A stretch of DNA of 39,270 nucleotides, taken from positions 1-39,270 of the forward strand of contig JABACA010000017.1 in NCBI GenBank assembly GCA_014237975.1, given 5' to 3'. A program made the translations under genes and the position numbers. This document shows, piece by piece, positions 17,530 through 26,893 of this stretch. Position 1 is the first letter of the stretch. Each line of letters starts with the position of its first letter. A model generated the notes under the pieces. The model was given only the letters and a program-made list of their open reading frames with translations, was not told the DNA's origin and searched no databases. Origin of the DNA: Mariniblastus sp. (lineage in GTDB: Bacteria > Planctomycetota > Planctomycetia > Pirellulales > Pirellulaceae).

Positions 17530-18726
17530 ATGAAGATTTGCATGCTCGGTGCAGGTTTCAATGCCGATTTCTATACGACGGCGTTACATCGTCATCGCTC
17601 CCGGGACGAGGTTACGCACGTCTATTCGCGGACCGAAGAATCGGCCGAACGCTTCGCCAAAAAATGGAACATCCCCTCGTTCACCACCGATTTGGAACAG
17701 GCAGTGAACGACCCGCAAGTCGACGTCGTGATTGTTTCCCTGCCCAATTACCAACATGAAATGGCCGTATTGGCAGCCGCCGCTGCCGGCAAGGCTGTTC
17801 TGTGCACCAAGCCATTGGGACGCAATGCCGAAGAAGCCCAACGCATGTTGAATGCGGTTGAAACGGCCGGCGTTTTTCACGGCTACCTGGAAGACCTGGT
17901 TTACACGCCCAAGACTCTGAAAGCTCTCAAGTCGGTAAACCAGGGTGTGATTGGCGACGTCTTGTGGGTCAGGTCCAGAGAAACCCATCCAGGACCTCAT
18001 AGTGACTGGTTCTGGAAAAAGGAATTTTCCGGCGGAGGGGCAATGATCGACATGGGTTGCCATTGCATTGAAATTGCCCGCAATTTTATCGGCAAAGACG
18101 TTCGACCGGTGGAGGTAGTCTGTTGGGCGGACACGCAGGTGCACCCGATTGAAACCGAGGATCATGCCATCGGGCTGGTACGGTACGCCAATGGTGCGAT
18201 TGGGCAATTCGAAGTCAGCTGGTCATTTCGTGGTGGACTTGACCTGCGCGATGAAATAGCCGGCACCGAGGGAACCATTTTCCTGAACCACTGGCTACGG
18301 ACCGGGTTTGAAATCTTTTCAGCCGCTGGTCAACGGGACTATGTGGCCGAGAAATCCGAGAGTTCACAGGGTTGGTTGTTCCCGGTTGGCGACGAACCGG
18401 CGGCACTCGGTTATGTGGACATGTTTGCAGAGATTCTTACTGACATTGAAGAACAACGTGAACCGATGGAGACGTTTTACGATGGCCTGATTGTCAATTG
18501 CGTGATGGATGCGGCCTACCAATCGATCACCTCCAAGAAATGGGAGCCGATTGCGCTACCTGTCTGGCGCGGGCAGGAGACGTCTCAATCCGTTTCGCCC
18601 TGCCGGGAATTCGACGACCAACACGATTTGATCAAACGGGAACACCTGCCAGACGGGACAACGAAACTGATCCTGCGGAACAAGACAACGGGTGAGATAT
18701 TTCAGAGGAACGAAGGCCAAGACTAA
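17530..18726 (+). CDS. Gfo/Idh/MocA family NAD(P)-dependent oxidoreductase
   Basis: 398 residues. The N-terminal Rossmann domain starts [15 protein letters not shown]; the usual GxGxxG reads GAGFNA, with Asn in place of the last Gly. The catalytic Lys is K94 in CTKPLG, where most members have EKP. D174 and H178 in IDMGCHCIE complete the expected site in the C-terminal domain. Members oxidise or reduce sugars, inositols and related polyols. It is the last gene of the amidotransferase-PhyH-Gfo operon. The start has AAGGA 7 bases upstream. The variant nucleotide loop and TKP motif may mark a subfamily. Confidence 0.92.
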   Translation: MKICMLGAGFNADFYTTALHRHRSRDEVTHVYSRTEESAERFAKKWNIPSFTTDLEQAVNDPQVDVVIVSLPNYQHEMAVLAAAAAGKAVLCTKPLGRNAEEAQRMLNAVETAGVFHGYLEDLVYTPKTLKALKSVNQGVIGDVLWVRSRETHPGPHSDWFWKKEFSGGGAMIDMGCHCIEIARNFIGKDVRPVEVVCWADTQVHPIETEDHAIGLVRYANGAIGQFEVSWSFRGGLDLRDEIAGTEGTIFLNHWLRTGFEIFSAAGQRDYVAEKSESSQGWLFPVGDEPAALGYVDMFAEILTDIEEQREPMETFYDGLIVNCVMDAAYQSITSKKWEPIALPVWRGQETSQSVSPCREFDDQHDLIKREHLPDGTTKLILRNKTTGEIFQRNEGQD

Positions 18727-18823
18727 GCCTGAGTGGATGCGTGACCGACACGAATTCAGCACAGCAGTTGCAGCCACACCGCGGCTGTTCGTCAGAGACC
18801 ACTTCAGCTCGACCCCTTCGATT

Positions 18824-19111
18824 TCATTCCTGTTCGCCGGCTTCGTCGGAGCCCTTTGAATCTTCATGCTCCTCAGAATGATCATGGTGTTTGCGAATGA
18901 GTTCGACAGCCCGTTCAGCATCCGACTCTTTCACAAGGATACCGATATTGACGACGCCAACAAATCCACCCTGCGTTTCACCATCCAACGAACACCGAAT
19001 GTCGTGATCCTCCAGCGTGTTTTTTATCAACTCTGCTTCATAGGGATCGCTGAGCGTGTAGATCGAGACAATTTTTTGATCGTGAGAATTATCGTCGCTG
19101 GGAGTATTCAC
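18824..19111 (-). CDS. DUF2007 domain protein
   Basis: 95 residues from GTG 19111, with AGGAGAGG upstream. Residues about 14-72 match DUF2007 (IVSIYTLSDPYEAELIKNTLEDHDI at the start, split here as IVSIYTLSDPYEAEL and IKNTLEDHDI; then ILVKESDAERAVELI). The C-terminus is acidic and His-rich. The family is small and cytoplasmic, predicted to be signal-transducing or P-II-like, with no proven role. It converges on the Gfo/Idh/MocA gene, with 97 bases between the stops. Confidence 0.8.
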   Translation of the reverse strand: MNTPSDDNSHDQKIVSIYTLSDPYEAELIKNTLEDHDIRCSLDGETQGGFVGVVNIGILVKESDAERAVELIRKHHDHSEEHEDSKGSDEAGEQE

Positions 19112-19280
19112 TTGGTAACCTCTCCTGTAGTTTTGTTAATCACGGCAAACTAAAAGCTGGTCTAATTCAGCATGATTTTACACAATCTGCCCAACTCGTC
19201 TTGCAGCATCCTGAAATAAAACGGGAGAATTCGGCAGCAGTCCAATTGCATGATCAGCAATTGCTCGTCGAAATGGAAAC

Positions 19281-20504
19281 TTAATACTCGATGTGGTAAT
19301 TAAAGGTACCAATGCTGAGTTGATCCCCCGATTCAATCTTGTTGTATTCGATCGGCTTCCCGTTAACCAACGTACCCTGCTCTTGATCCGACATATTCTT
19401 GGCATACCAGGCGCCATCGTCGAATATTAGCAGGCAATGATTCTCGGCAATGGACTGAAACGGAATGACCAGGTGGCAACTTTTCTGTCGTCCCAGCATG
19501 AATTTGTCAACCGTCATGGCAATCTCTTTGCCGGTCTTGTTGCAATTCAGCTTTCCTAGCAGGCGCGGCTGTTCCGAGTGATTTTCGGAAATCGCTTCTT
19601 TCTTTTGCGGTTTACTGGGTGTCGCGCCCCATCTTCGTTCCATAACAACCTCGTTGCCTTGATCGTTATAGGTCACCTCGTCCATAAACGACTTCATCAG
19701 GATGATTCCACGCGAGGAATTCTGACTCCAGTCACCTACCTTTTTCGGGTCAAATCCTGGACCATCGTCGCGAATCCGGATTGAAATAAAGTTCTTTTTG
19801 AGTGTGACGGCTACCCGAATCTTACGGTCCTTGTAGGGCGCCGTTTTCAATCGTTCCCGGATGAGGGATTCGACATTCTTGTCGAGTTTTGGATCATCTA
19901 AACCAATCTGGCAATCACTACCAATTTCCAAATTGCCTCGGTAAAGAGCGTTATGCAGCGCGTGTTCTATGGCCACCGCAGTTCGCAGACGTTCGATGCG
20001 ATCCAATTTCACCATGCCTCTCATGATCTTTTCACAAAAGTCGATCAAGGGCCTGAAATGAGCCGGGTCATTTTCGAGGCTAAACTTAAACTGGGCCAGC
20101 TTGGCGCGGTTCAGCAATTGGTTGTAGTTGCGCTGTTTATTCAAAAGGCTGAGAGCATTACGTACGGTTGGATCCAGCAGTTTGGCGAGCTGAGGTTTGG
20201 GTACATAACCAGCAGCACCTTGATTCAGTGCTTCCGCCGCAATATGCTCGCTCCCCACTCCGGTTGTCAGGATAACGGGCAGCTGCGGGTGGATTTGCCG
20301 AACCTGTTGTACCAATTCCAGCCCGTCCATCTCTGGCATTTGCAAATCGGTCACCACGATGTCAACCTTCCACTCCTCAATTCGATCTAACGCCTGTCGC
20401 CCATTTTCCGCCCAGATAACTTCGAACCCAATGGATTGCTTCAGCAACCCTTCCATCAACAGTCGATCAACTTCCGAGTCATCAACAATCAGAATCTTCA
20501 ACAT
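19281..20504 (-). CDS. Response regulator with HATPase (RsbW-like) and FHA domains
   Basis: 407 residues. A receiver domain (1-120) has D8/D9, phospho-acceptor D53, T81 and K103. A GHKL ATPase domain of anti-sigma/RsbW type (about 140-292) has an N-box (EHALHNALYRGN, N185), a G1 box DDGPGFD (246-252) and SRGIILM (264-270). An FHA domain (about 314-407) has GR at 338-339, ENH356 and GTLVNGKP. No dimerisation/His-phosphotransfer helix is seen, so this is not a standard hybrid histidine kinase. Inference: phosphorylation of the receiver may gate a serine kinase or partner-switch activity whose phospho-target is read by the FHA domain. A 577-base non-coding stretch lies upstream. Confidence 0.9.
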   Translation of the reverse strand: MLKILIVDDSEVDRLLMEGLLKQSIGFEVIWAENGRQALDRIEEWKVDIVVTDLQMPEMDGLELVQQVRQIHPQLPVILTTGVGSEHIAAEALNQGAAGYVPKPQLAKLLDPTVRNALSLLNKQRNYNQLLNRAKLAQFKFSLENDPAHFRPLIDFCEKIMRGMVKLDRIERLRTAVAIEHALHNALYRGNLEIGSDCQIGLDDPKLDKNVESLIRERLKTAPYKDRKIRVAVTLKKNFISIRIRDDGPGFDPKKVGDWSQNSSRGIILMKSFMDEVTYNDQGNEVVMERRWGATPSKPQKKEAISENHSEQPRLLGKLNCNKTGKEIAMTVDKFMLGRQKSCHLVIPFQSIAENHCLLIFDDGAWYAKNMSDQEQGTLVNGKPIEYNKIESGDQLSIGTFNYHIEY

Positions 20505-21081
20505 GCAAACAACCTTTCACTCGCCGGTTTGTCCTGTTCGATGGCGGCCGCAACGAAACGATTGACCAATCGAAAAGAAAAGAAAAGAGATCAATACAAT
20601 AAAAAACCCGCTAAAAATCTGACTCGAGCAACGCGCACGATTGTAACGAATCTAACTGCAAAATGTGAATAAATTCGAACCTAACTAGAGCATCCCAAGC
20701 ATTCGCCGTTAAAAGCGATTCGCAGCTTTGTTTATTCCCATCGCGCTTTATCGAAGAATTCGCCAACTCTGTTTTCCTGAGGCTTGCAAACCAATGAACA
20801 AGAGATTCGTCACGCAAATATAAATCGCGATCTGCCGTGACCATGGAAAAACTGGTTTTCCTTAGACCCATTACTTACTGGGGAACCCTTTTTGGAAAAT
20901 TGAGTCGAACGGCAAATGGACACTCTCTGTGGATCGGAGCTCTTCGGCCAAACAACAAACTAGTTCATCCCGTTTGCGCCCGACAAACCGAATCTCACCC
21001 TGAACATCGACTAGCTCATTCGTTTCTCGGCGAGTCGGAAAAACCGGAAAGCGTTAACGGAACAGCAATTGCCTGCAGTGA
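20505..21081. other. 577-base region without a supported gene
   Basis: This stretch separates the REC-HATPase-FHA gene from the DUF4404-like gene. It holds the leader of the former, including a purine-rich run (about 20573-20591) and a short inverted repeat, CGATTG-AC-CAATCG (20559-20572). Open frames on both strands (about 20611-20871 minus and 20837-21085 plus) lack ribosome sites and show no recognisable domain. I see no RNA gene. Confidence 0.45.
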
Positions 21082-21378
21082 CTAGATTCCCATCATTCCC
21101 AATAAGTCCGTAATTTGGGAAATGAACCGTGCGACGGTTGGGTGCTCAGCATCAAACTGCTGGATACGGTCAAGAAATTCATGATGCTCTTCCGAAGAAA
21201 CGTCTGCCGCAACTTGGTCACTTCTACGGTCAACCAGCGAATTGACCTCTTTGACCAATTGACCCAGTGCGTCGACCGTCTGTTCATCAACGGCCTCTGC
21301 TCCGTTGGAATGATCATTGATACAAGCCAAGTCGTTGTGAAGGTTCTGCACCCGTTTCAGGATTTCTGAATTTGGCAT
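21082..21378 (-). CDS. DUF4404-like small protein
   Basis: 98 residues, mostly helical and acidic, ending in a hydrophobic stretch (ARFISQITDLLGMMGI). The N-terminal half (about 1-50, with QNLHNDLACIN) and the FDAEHPTVARFISQITDLLGMMGI end, here given as FDAEHPTVARF and following residues, fit the DUF4404 family of small proteins with no known function. The ATG has GGAG 6 bases upstream, which supports a real gene. It stands alone on the minus strand. Confidence 0.7.
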   Translation of the reverse strand: MPNSEILKRVQNLHNDLACINDHSNGAEAVDEQTVDALGQLVKEVNSLVDRRSDQVAADVSSEEHHEFLDRIQQFDAEHPTVARFISQITDLLGMMGI

Positions 21379-21670
21379 AACTGTCTCCGTTGAATAGCGC
21401 TTGTAACGCAGGATCTTGCCGAGGAACCGCCCACCAAGCTGTCCTTGAGGAATCGAGGCTTGGGTGGGGGACCGCGAGTTCCACCTGCTTGTCTGTACCT
21501 ATTTGTCGAACACGGCATTTGAATACTGTCACGACGAACAATGTTCTACCATGGACCCGAGAAAAGGCGAACCGGTTGAGGTGCTCCAGGACCTCCGAGG
21601 GGCATGACAAGACTGCGACTCGATCAACCGGCCCGCCGTAATACCAAGTTGACAGAGAGTCCCATTCGTT

Positions 21671-23416
21671 TCATTTTTCTCGGTTCGTTTGCAACCTTTC
21701 ATCAATTTGTTCTGTCAACAATTTCGACTGCTGTTGAGCAACCGGAATCGCTTTCCCGCTCTTGATACCAGGACGCTTGTGACCGGTTTCCGTCAGGTAC
21801 GCGTCGCGCCACAGGTGGGAACGCTGACGAATCAGTCGTAAAGTGTCTTCATCCAATTTTGCGCCAGGACTCAACATTTCGCGCGAATCCTTATCTAACG
21901 TTTCATCATCTAACAAGCGATCCAGCATGACCGCTGCTATCAGTTCATGTCCGGCCGGATTCGGGTGAACCGCGTCCGGCTGAAACGTAAACTCAGTGTT
22001 TGATTTTCGGCGAGATTCAAGCTCTTTTGACATCGCCGTGTGCAAGTCCACCACGACCCAGCCTTTTTCCTGCTGTTCGTTCAACCAATCCGTATAGCGT
22101 TGCATCACGGCATCGTAAGAGAATTTCTTATTGGCCCGTTGATCATCGAATGTCGGGGGGGTAACCAGTATCAGTTTTGCTCCAGCAGCCTCTACTTCGG
22201 ATTTAAGCCGTTTGATGCCGGCTTGATATTTTTCAAATCGATTTTGGCTGAATGGCTGATAGATACCACAATTGATCCCGTAACAGGCAAATACGAGGTC
22301 TGGCTGGGTAGCTTTCAGGACCCTGCCCAATCGTTCATGTAAATCGGGGCGGGGAAATCGGCCACCTGCGTGACCTTCTTCGCTCAATCCAGAAACCGTC
22401 TCACTGGGCAGCCCGACATTAATCATGACATCAGGATCGGCCAATTGTTGTGCTCTTATCCCCGCTTCGAATCGGGCAACATACTCGCCTGCATAGGTAA
22501 TACTATCGCCCAGGAAGATGATCCGCTTCGCTGCCCGAACCATTTCCAGCGGCGTGTCATCCTCGACTTGATTGTGGATGATAAAATTGACGATTGGCTC
22601 AATATTTTCATGCTTGAAATGATGTCCTTTTGACGGGGCCGTACCATGCTCGATGGAAATGACTTGCATCGGACGCCCCAACTGCTTAAATCGCTCGGCC
22701 AGCACGTAGGTATTTTCACGAGGAGGAACAATCTGGTCATCTTCGGTCACCACATGTAAAACGGGAATTTCGGCGTCCGCTAACAATTCGGCATGCTTGA
22801 CCATACTAGCTTGAGAATCTGTAACGGGTTCCTGCGTGATACCGTAAGCAGCCAGGCATTGTTTCCATTCGGTAGCTGCCCCAACACCCGTTCCTTTTCC
22901 ACCCGGCCAACTTCGTATATCACAAACCGGAGTATCGCAAAAAATATTAGCCACTTTCTGCGGGTTACTTGCTGCCCATTGATAGACAAACAGGCCTCCA
23001 CGACTGACACCCTCCAACGTCGGACGCTTGGCCAATCCCACATGTTCGAGAATGGACTGGTAGAATTCATCCCCCACCTTGACCGCCCGAGGGCTGCCGA
23101 ACATACCCGCAACGTCAACATAACCGATGTGGAATCCACGCTTCAACAACTCGATGTCGATTTCGGCATGGTAATTGGGAAAACGGGCTCGCCAGACCCA
23201 CGGCTTGCCAGCGGCCGGTTGTGTAGGCGCGACGAGATAGGCTGCTTGTTGACCGACCTGAAAATGATATCGAGCAAACCCGTTCCAACGATCTTCCCGC
23301 TCGTACCAGGACTCTGGCTGGAACGCGACAACATGCGCTACGAAAAGACCCAGGAAGCCACCCACCAGATGGACTAAAATCAATCGTTTAACCAAACCAA
23401 ATCGGTAAGCGCTCAT
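21671..23416 (-). CDS. Alpha/beta hydrolase fused to an SGNH/GDSL hydrolase
   Basis: 581 residues from ATG 23416; AAGGCAAAGAAC precedes it, and the frame's extension to 23467 lacks support. An N-terminal hydrophobic segment (about 9-32) is a signal peptide or anchor. The first catalytic domain (about 55-285) is an alpha/beta hydrolase with nucleophile S138 (GVSRGG), an acid at D226/D227 and H265. The second (about 297-505) is an SGNH hydrolase with S305 (FLGDSIT), N333 in the block II region, N382 (YGIN), and D481/H484 (DAVHP). Both active sites look complete. The last 75 residues are unassigned. Such exported double esterases probably deacylate polysaccharides; the substrate is unknown. Confidence 0.85.
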   Translation of the reverse strand: MSAYRFGLVKRLILVHLVGGFLGLFVAHVVAFQPESWYEREDRWNGFARYHFQVGQQAAYLVAPTQPAAGKPWVWRARFPNYHAEIDIELLKRGFHIGYVDVAGMFGSPRAVKVGDEFYQSILEHVGLAKRPTLEGVSRGGLFVYQWAASNPQKVANIFCDTPVCDIRSWPGGKGTGVGAATEWKQCLAAYGITQEPVTDSQASMVKHAELLADAEIPVLHVVTEDDQIVPPRENTYVLAERFKQLGRPMQVISIEHGTAPSKGHHFKHENIEPIVNFIIHNQVEDDTPLEMVRAAKRIIFLGDSITYAGEYVARFEAGIRAQQLADPDVMINVGLPSETVSGLSEEGHAGGRFPRPDLHERLGRVLKATQPDLVFACYGINCGIYQPFSQNRFEKYQAGIKRLKSEVEAAGAKLILVTPPTFDDQRANKKFSYDAVMQRYTDWLNEQQEKGWVVVDLHTAMSKELESRRKSNTEFTFQPDAVHPNPAGHELIAAVMLDRLLDDETLDKDSREMLSPGAKLDEDTLRLIRQRSHLWRDAYLTETGHKRPGIKSGKAIPVAQQQSKLLTEQIDERLQTNREK

Positions 23417-23593
23417 GTTCTTTGCCTTGCGTTTTGGGTAACTGCATTCCAAGACCAAACGTCTCAATCATGATAACAGTCGGCCAGCCGTTTTGGATCA
23501 GCCTTATCGGTATTGACCTAATTATGAAGACACGAAATCAGAAACCTCAAAGCAAACTGCTACTGGTAGATTGGCAGACCTGATTTTTGGTTA

Positions 23594-24178
23594 TCATGAC
23601 CAAGGGTCTTTCTTCGGTTCTTGACAGACACGCAACCAATCCACTGAGTGAATCTCTTTTCCAGGAGGAAATTTCAAATGTTCGACCGCCACGGTTAAGG
23701 CGATCGATGCAGCGTTCCATTGCCGGTTGATTCGATTTTTCCCCGCCAATGGGTAGCCAACGACAGGTCGGACACGGACAGACTGGTCAGCGCGATAAGA
23801 TACTCCCACGTAGGCCATGGAACCGTTCTCACTCATTCCTGGATCCAGGTGGCCGGTAATGGAAACTGCAAAATCAGCAACGCTCGTTCGCTCCAACACC
23901 GACTTGGCCATTTCCTCTGTCACCTGCGAACTGACAGCTGTGTGTTTAGCAATCAAATCGTTATCAATTGCCAACCAAGACTCTTTCAATGCCTCCATGT
24001 AAGTGACGGAAGAACCACAGAGCCATTTTGAAATGCCGGGAACTTGTGCGAGGATTCCCGATACCAATCCAGCAGTACAACTCTCGGCAAACACGATCCG
24101 CTGGTTGCTCATTTCCAACTGGCGAGCAAGTTCCTTTGCCAAATGACGAGTGGTCTTAAACAAGCTCTCGTTAATCAT
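23594..24178 (-). CDS. pncC: CinA C-terminal domain protein (nicotinamide-nucleotide amidohydrolase)
   Basis: 194 residues, a stand-alone CinA-C domain. The signature FAESCTAGLVSG (about 29-40) holds the catalytic Ser and Lys-region motif, followed by the WLCGSSVTY and AVSSQVTEEMA stretches and ITGHLDPG, all typical. PncC deamidates nicotinamide mononucleotide to nicotinate mononucleotide in the pyridine nucleotide cycle. The C-terminus is slightly extended relative to E. coli PncC. The upstream region is shared with the divergent phosphodiesterase-nuclease gene. Start ATG 24178 has only a weak ribosome site (TTGGAA). Confidence 0.88.
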   Translation of the reverse strand: MINESLFKTTRHLAKELARQLEMSNQRIVFAESCTAGLVSGILAQVPGISKWLCGSSVTYMEALKESWLAIDNDLIAKHTAVSSQVTEEMAKSVLERTSVADFAVSITGHLDPGMSENGSMAYVGVSYRADQSVRVRPVVGYPLAGKNRINRQWNAASIALTVAVEHLKFPPGKEIHSVDWLRVCQEPKKDPWS

Positions 24179-24324
24179 CTATTTGTTCCAACGACCCTGG
24201 CGGCCAAACCGACACCAGCGGGAAATTCGGTCAACTGTCCAACCGGCAATCCGCACCCGCCCATAATATAACAAAGAACCGGCAACGCCGCAGGATCATG
24301 GTAAACTGGATTAGTCATTCACGC

Positions 24325-24368
24325 GTGCCGCCTGTTGCCCAGTTTCTTTTAACCAGCGCCTGCGGCAC
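24325..24368. repeat. Inverted repeat GTGCCGC/GCGGCAC in a divergent promoter region
   Basis: Two 7-base perfect arms (24325-24331 and 24362-24368) are separated by 30 bases, between the divergent pncC and phosphatase-EEP genes. It could be a regulator site or chance; there is no T tract. Confidence 0.3.
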
Positions 24369-24433
24369 AATACTGACTCTATTTTACATTTGCATAAAAA
24401 TGCCTTCGTTCCATATCGGCATTGACTCTACCT

Positions 24434-26875
24434 ATGAAAGACCCAATTCGAGTAACCACGCTAACACGGATCTGGAAATCCGTGCGTCGAGCCGTTGCTC
24501 GCAATGAATGGGCAGTTCGATTATTGGGGCTGTCTTCACCAGAAAAAAACCCGGTCCAACCCGGATTGATCCTGGTTCAGATTGACGGGCTAAGCAAGAT
24601 TCAGTTGGAACGCGCAATGGCCGCCGATCATATGCCGTTTCTGGAACAACTGATCGAGAAAGAGCATTATCAACTTCACTCACTCTATTCCGGTTTACCG
24701 GCAACGACATCAGCTGTCCAAGCCGAGTTGTTTTACGGTGAGAAATGCGCCGTACCTGGGTCTGGATTCCGCGATCATCGCACTGGGAAACCGGGGCGAA
24801 TGTACACCAATGACCTTGCCGTCGCAGTCGAGGAGCGACTCAAGAGCCAAAATCCAGGATTGTTAAAGGGAGGAAGTTCCTATTGCAATATCTTTGGCGG
24901 GGGGGCAGAAGAATCTCATTTTTGTGCAACACGACTGGGCTGGGACGATTTCTTTGTCACGATCAATCCGTTTCGAATCCTGTTGGTTATCCTGTTGCAC
25001 GCGACAATCTTTTTGCGAACCATCGGGCTGATGTGTCTGGAAGTTTTCCTTGTATTGGCTGGCATGTTCCGAGGGAAAATAACAGGCCATAGCATTTGGC
25101 GCGAACTGGCTGCGATCCCTGCGAGGGTGTTAGTGGTTGTTTTCTTGCGCGAACTGGGTCTCGCCGGGGCCAGTAACGATGCGGCGCGGGGACTGCCGAT
25201 TATCCATCTGAATCTGCTGGGGTATGACGAGCAGTCTCGTCAACGAGGACCGTCGTCCAAGTACGCCAGCTGGACTCTGAAAGGGGTTGACCGGGCGATT
25301 CGACGTTTGTGGCGATCGGCTCACCGGAGTGCAGGTCGCGAATATGATGTTTGGGTTTTTTCGGGCAATGGACTCGGCACAACACAGCCTTATCAACAGT
25401 TGTTTGGACAACCGGTCGAGCAGGCGATTATTGAAGTGATCGACTTATGCTGCCAGGAAACAGAACCTTCCAAAAGCCAACCGTCACTTGGGGCAATTCC
25501 CGGGACCATTCCCAGTAGAGCAGCCTGGTTGGGTATTCGAGGTTTATCCAAACTGCTGGCTGGAGCTCCTGATAACGATACGATAACGAATTCCCACCAT
25601 GGGCAGGTCGTCACTGCGGGATCGCTGGCATTCATCTTTTTACTGACCGAAGAATCTCGTCGGGAACGATTCCAGGTTGCCCGCAAACTGGTTAATGAAA
25701 AACATGTACCGATGGTAGTCGTGTCCGAAGGAACTCAAGCTGCCAAGGTGATTACAGCTGCAGGTGAATTTGACCTGCCGCAGGACGCATCGCAGGTATT
25801 TGGCGCAGATCATCCATTTTTGAGCGACCTGCCATTAGACCTGATTCAACTGGCCAACCATCCGGATGCTGGCGACCTTTTGCTCGTTGGTTGGTCTCAT
25901 CAATCAAATGCCATCAGTTTTGGCCAGCAGATTAACACCAACAATGGACCCTCGCTGGAAGCTACCAACGGGTTCGCGTTGCTCCCCTGTGATGTACGAT
26001 TGGAGAACGAGACACGTCACTACATTCGCCCTCTTGAATTGCGGAACGCCGTTGGACAATTCATCCAATCAAACGGAACCGGCAAGTCGTTGATTCAGCG
26101 ACGATCGACCGAACCGGATACGGTTCGGATTTTGACCTACAACGTCCATGCATGCGTCGGCATGGACGGTCAACTGGCTCCCGAGAGAATTGCCCGTGTG
26201 ATTTCTCAAATCGGAGCTGACGTGATCTGTCTGCAAGAGCTGGACGTCAACCGCAAACGGTCAAACCACCTGGACCAAGCACAGGAAATTGCCAATTTGC
26301 TGGAAATGGATTTTCACTTCCACCCCGCATGGCATATTGGAGGAGAACGTTTTGGAAACGCCATCCTGACCCATTTTCCACTACAAATGGTACGGGGCCA
26401 GGGATTGCATCAAATTAAGGAAAATCGCTCCAAGCGCGGCGCTTTGTGGGTAGAAATCAAATTGAAACCAGGAATTTGTCTCCAAGTCATTAGTGCCCAC
26501 CTGAGCATCTATCCCAAGGAACAGCTGCGACAGGTGCAGGAACTTTACCAACAGTGGGTTCAACCAGCGGAATCAGCGGGTCCCGTTGTTCTGTGTGGTG
26601 ATTTTAATGCCAGACCGGCTTCGGCAGCCTACCGCTACCTGGCCAGCCAGATGCGCGACGTCGAAACGTTATCCCAGCGTGCCAAGCATGAATCAACCTA
26701 CTTCAGTCCTCGCCCCATCACGCGGCTTGATCACATTTTCGTCACCAAGGCGGCCCAGCCCGTAACCTGCCAGGTGATAACAACAAGACTGGCTCAAGAA
26801 GCATCTGATCATCTTCCACTGATTGCGGATTTATCGATTTCTACTGAATTCGATTCGAACGAACACGGGCAATAA
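24434..26875 (+). CDS. Membrane-anchored alkaline-phosphatase-fold / EEP nuclease-phosphatase fusion
   Basis: 813 residues from ATG 24434; an in-frame TTG at 24422 is also possible. The N-terminal half (about 45-560) has an alkaline phosphatase/phosphodiesterase fold: LVQIDGLS, then LPATTSAVQAELFYG with the nucleophile threonine, then LLGYDEQSRQRGPSS. An inserted hydrophobic block (about 180-245 when counted from the TTG) provides two or three membrane segments. Several metal ligands expected in this fold are replaced (DEQSR where a D-x3-H is usual, SGNG where SDHG is usual), so the domain may be inactive. The C-terminal EEP domain (about 560-805) looks complete: TYNVH, LQELD, SAHLS, GDFNARP and SDHLPL. 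EEP enzymes cleave phosphodiesters in nucleic acids, lipids or inositol phosphates. Confidence 0.88.
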   Translation: MKDPIRVTTLTRIWKSVRRAVARNEWAVRLLGLSSPEKNPVQPGLILVQIDGLSKIQLERAMAADHMPFLEQLIEKEHYQLHSLYSGLPATTSAVQAELFYGEKCAVPGSGFRDHRTGKPGRMYTNDLAVAVEERLKSQNPGLLKGGSSYCNIFGGGAEESHFCATRLGWDDFFVTINPFRILLVILLHATIFLRTIGLMCLEVFLVLAGMFRGKITGHSIWRELAAIPARVLVVVFLRELGLAGASNDAARGLPIIHLNLLGYDEQSRQRGPSSKYASWTLKGVDRAIRRLWRSAHRSAGREYDVWVFSGNGLGTTQPYQQLFGQPVEQAIIEVIDLCCQETEPSKSQPSLGAIPGTIPSRAAWLGIRGLSKLLAGAPDNDTITNSHHGQVVTAGSLAFIFLLTEESRRERFQVARKLVNEKHVPMVVVSEGTQAAKVITAAGEFDLPQDASQVFGADHPFLSDLPLDLIQLANHPDAGDLLLVGWSHQSNAISFGQQINTNNGPSLEATNGFALLPCDVRLENETRHYIRPLELRNAVGQFIQSNGTGKSLIQRRSTEPDTVRILTYNVHACVGMDGQLAPERIARVISQIGADVICLQELDVNRKRSNHLDQAQEIANLLEMDFHFHPAWHIGGERFGNAILTHFPLQMVRGQGLHQIKENRSKRGALWVEIKLKPGICLQVISAHLSIYPKEQLRQVQELYQQWVQPAESAGPVVLCGDFNARPASAAYRYLASQMRDVETLSQRAKHESTYFSPRPITRLDHIFVTKAAQPVTCQVITTRLAQEASDHLPLIADLSISTEFDSNEHGQ

Positions 26876-26893
26876 ATACCTCGAGCATTGCAG

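Noticed and set aside
20611..21085. Small open frames on both strands between the FHA and DUF4404 genes
   Set aside because: They have no ribosome site and no recognisable domain, and they overlap each other on opposite strands.
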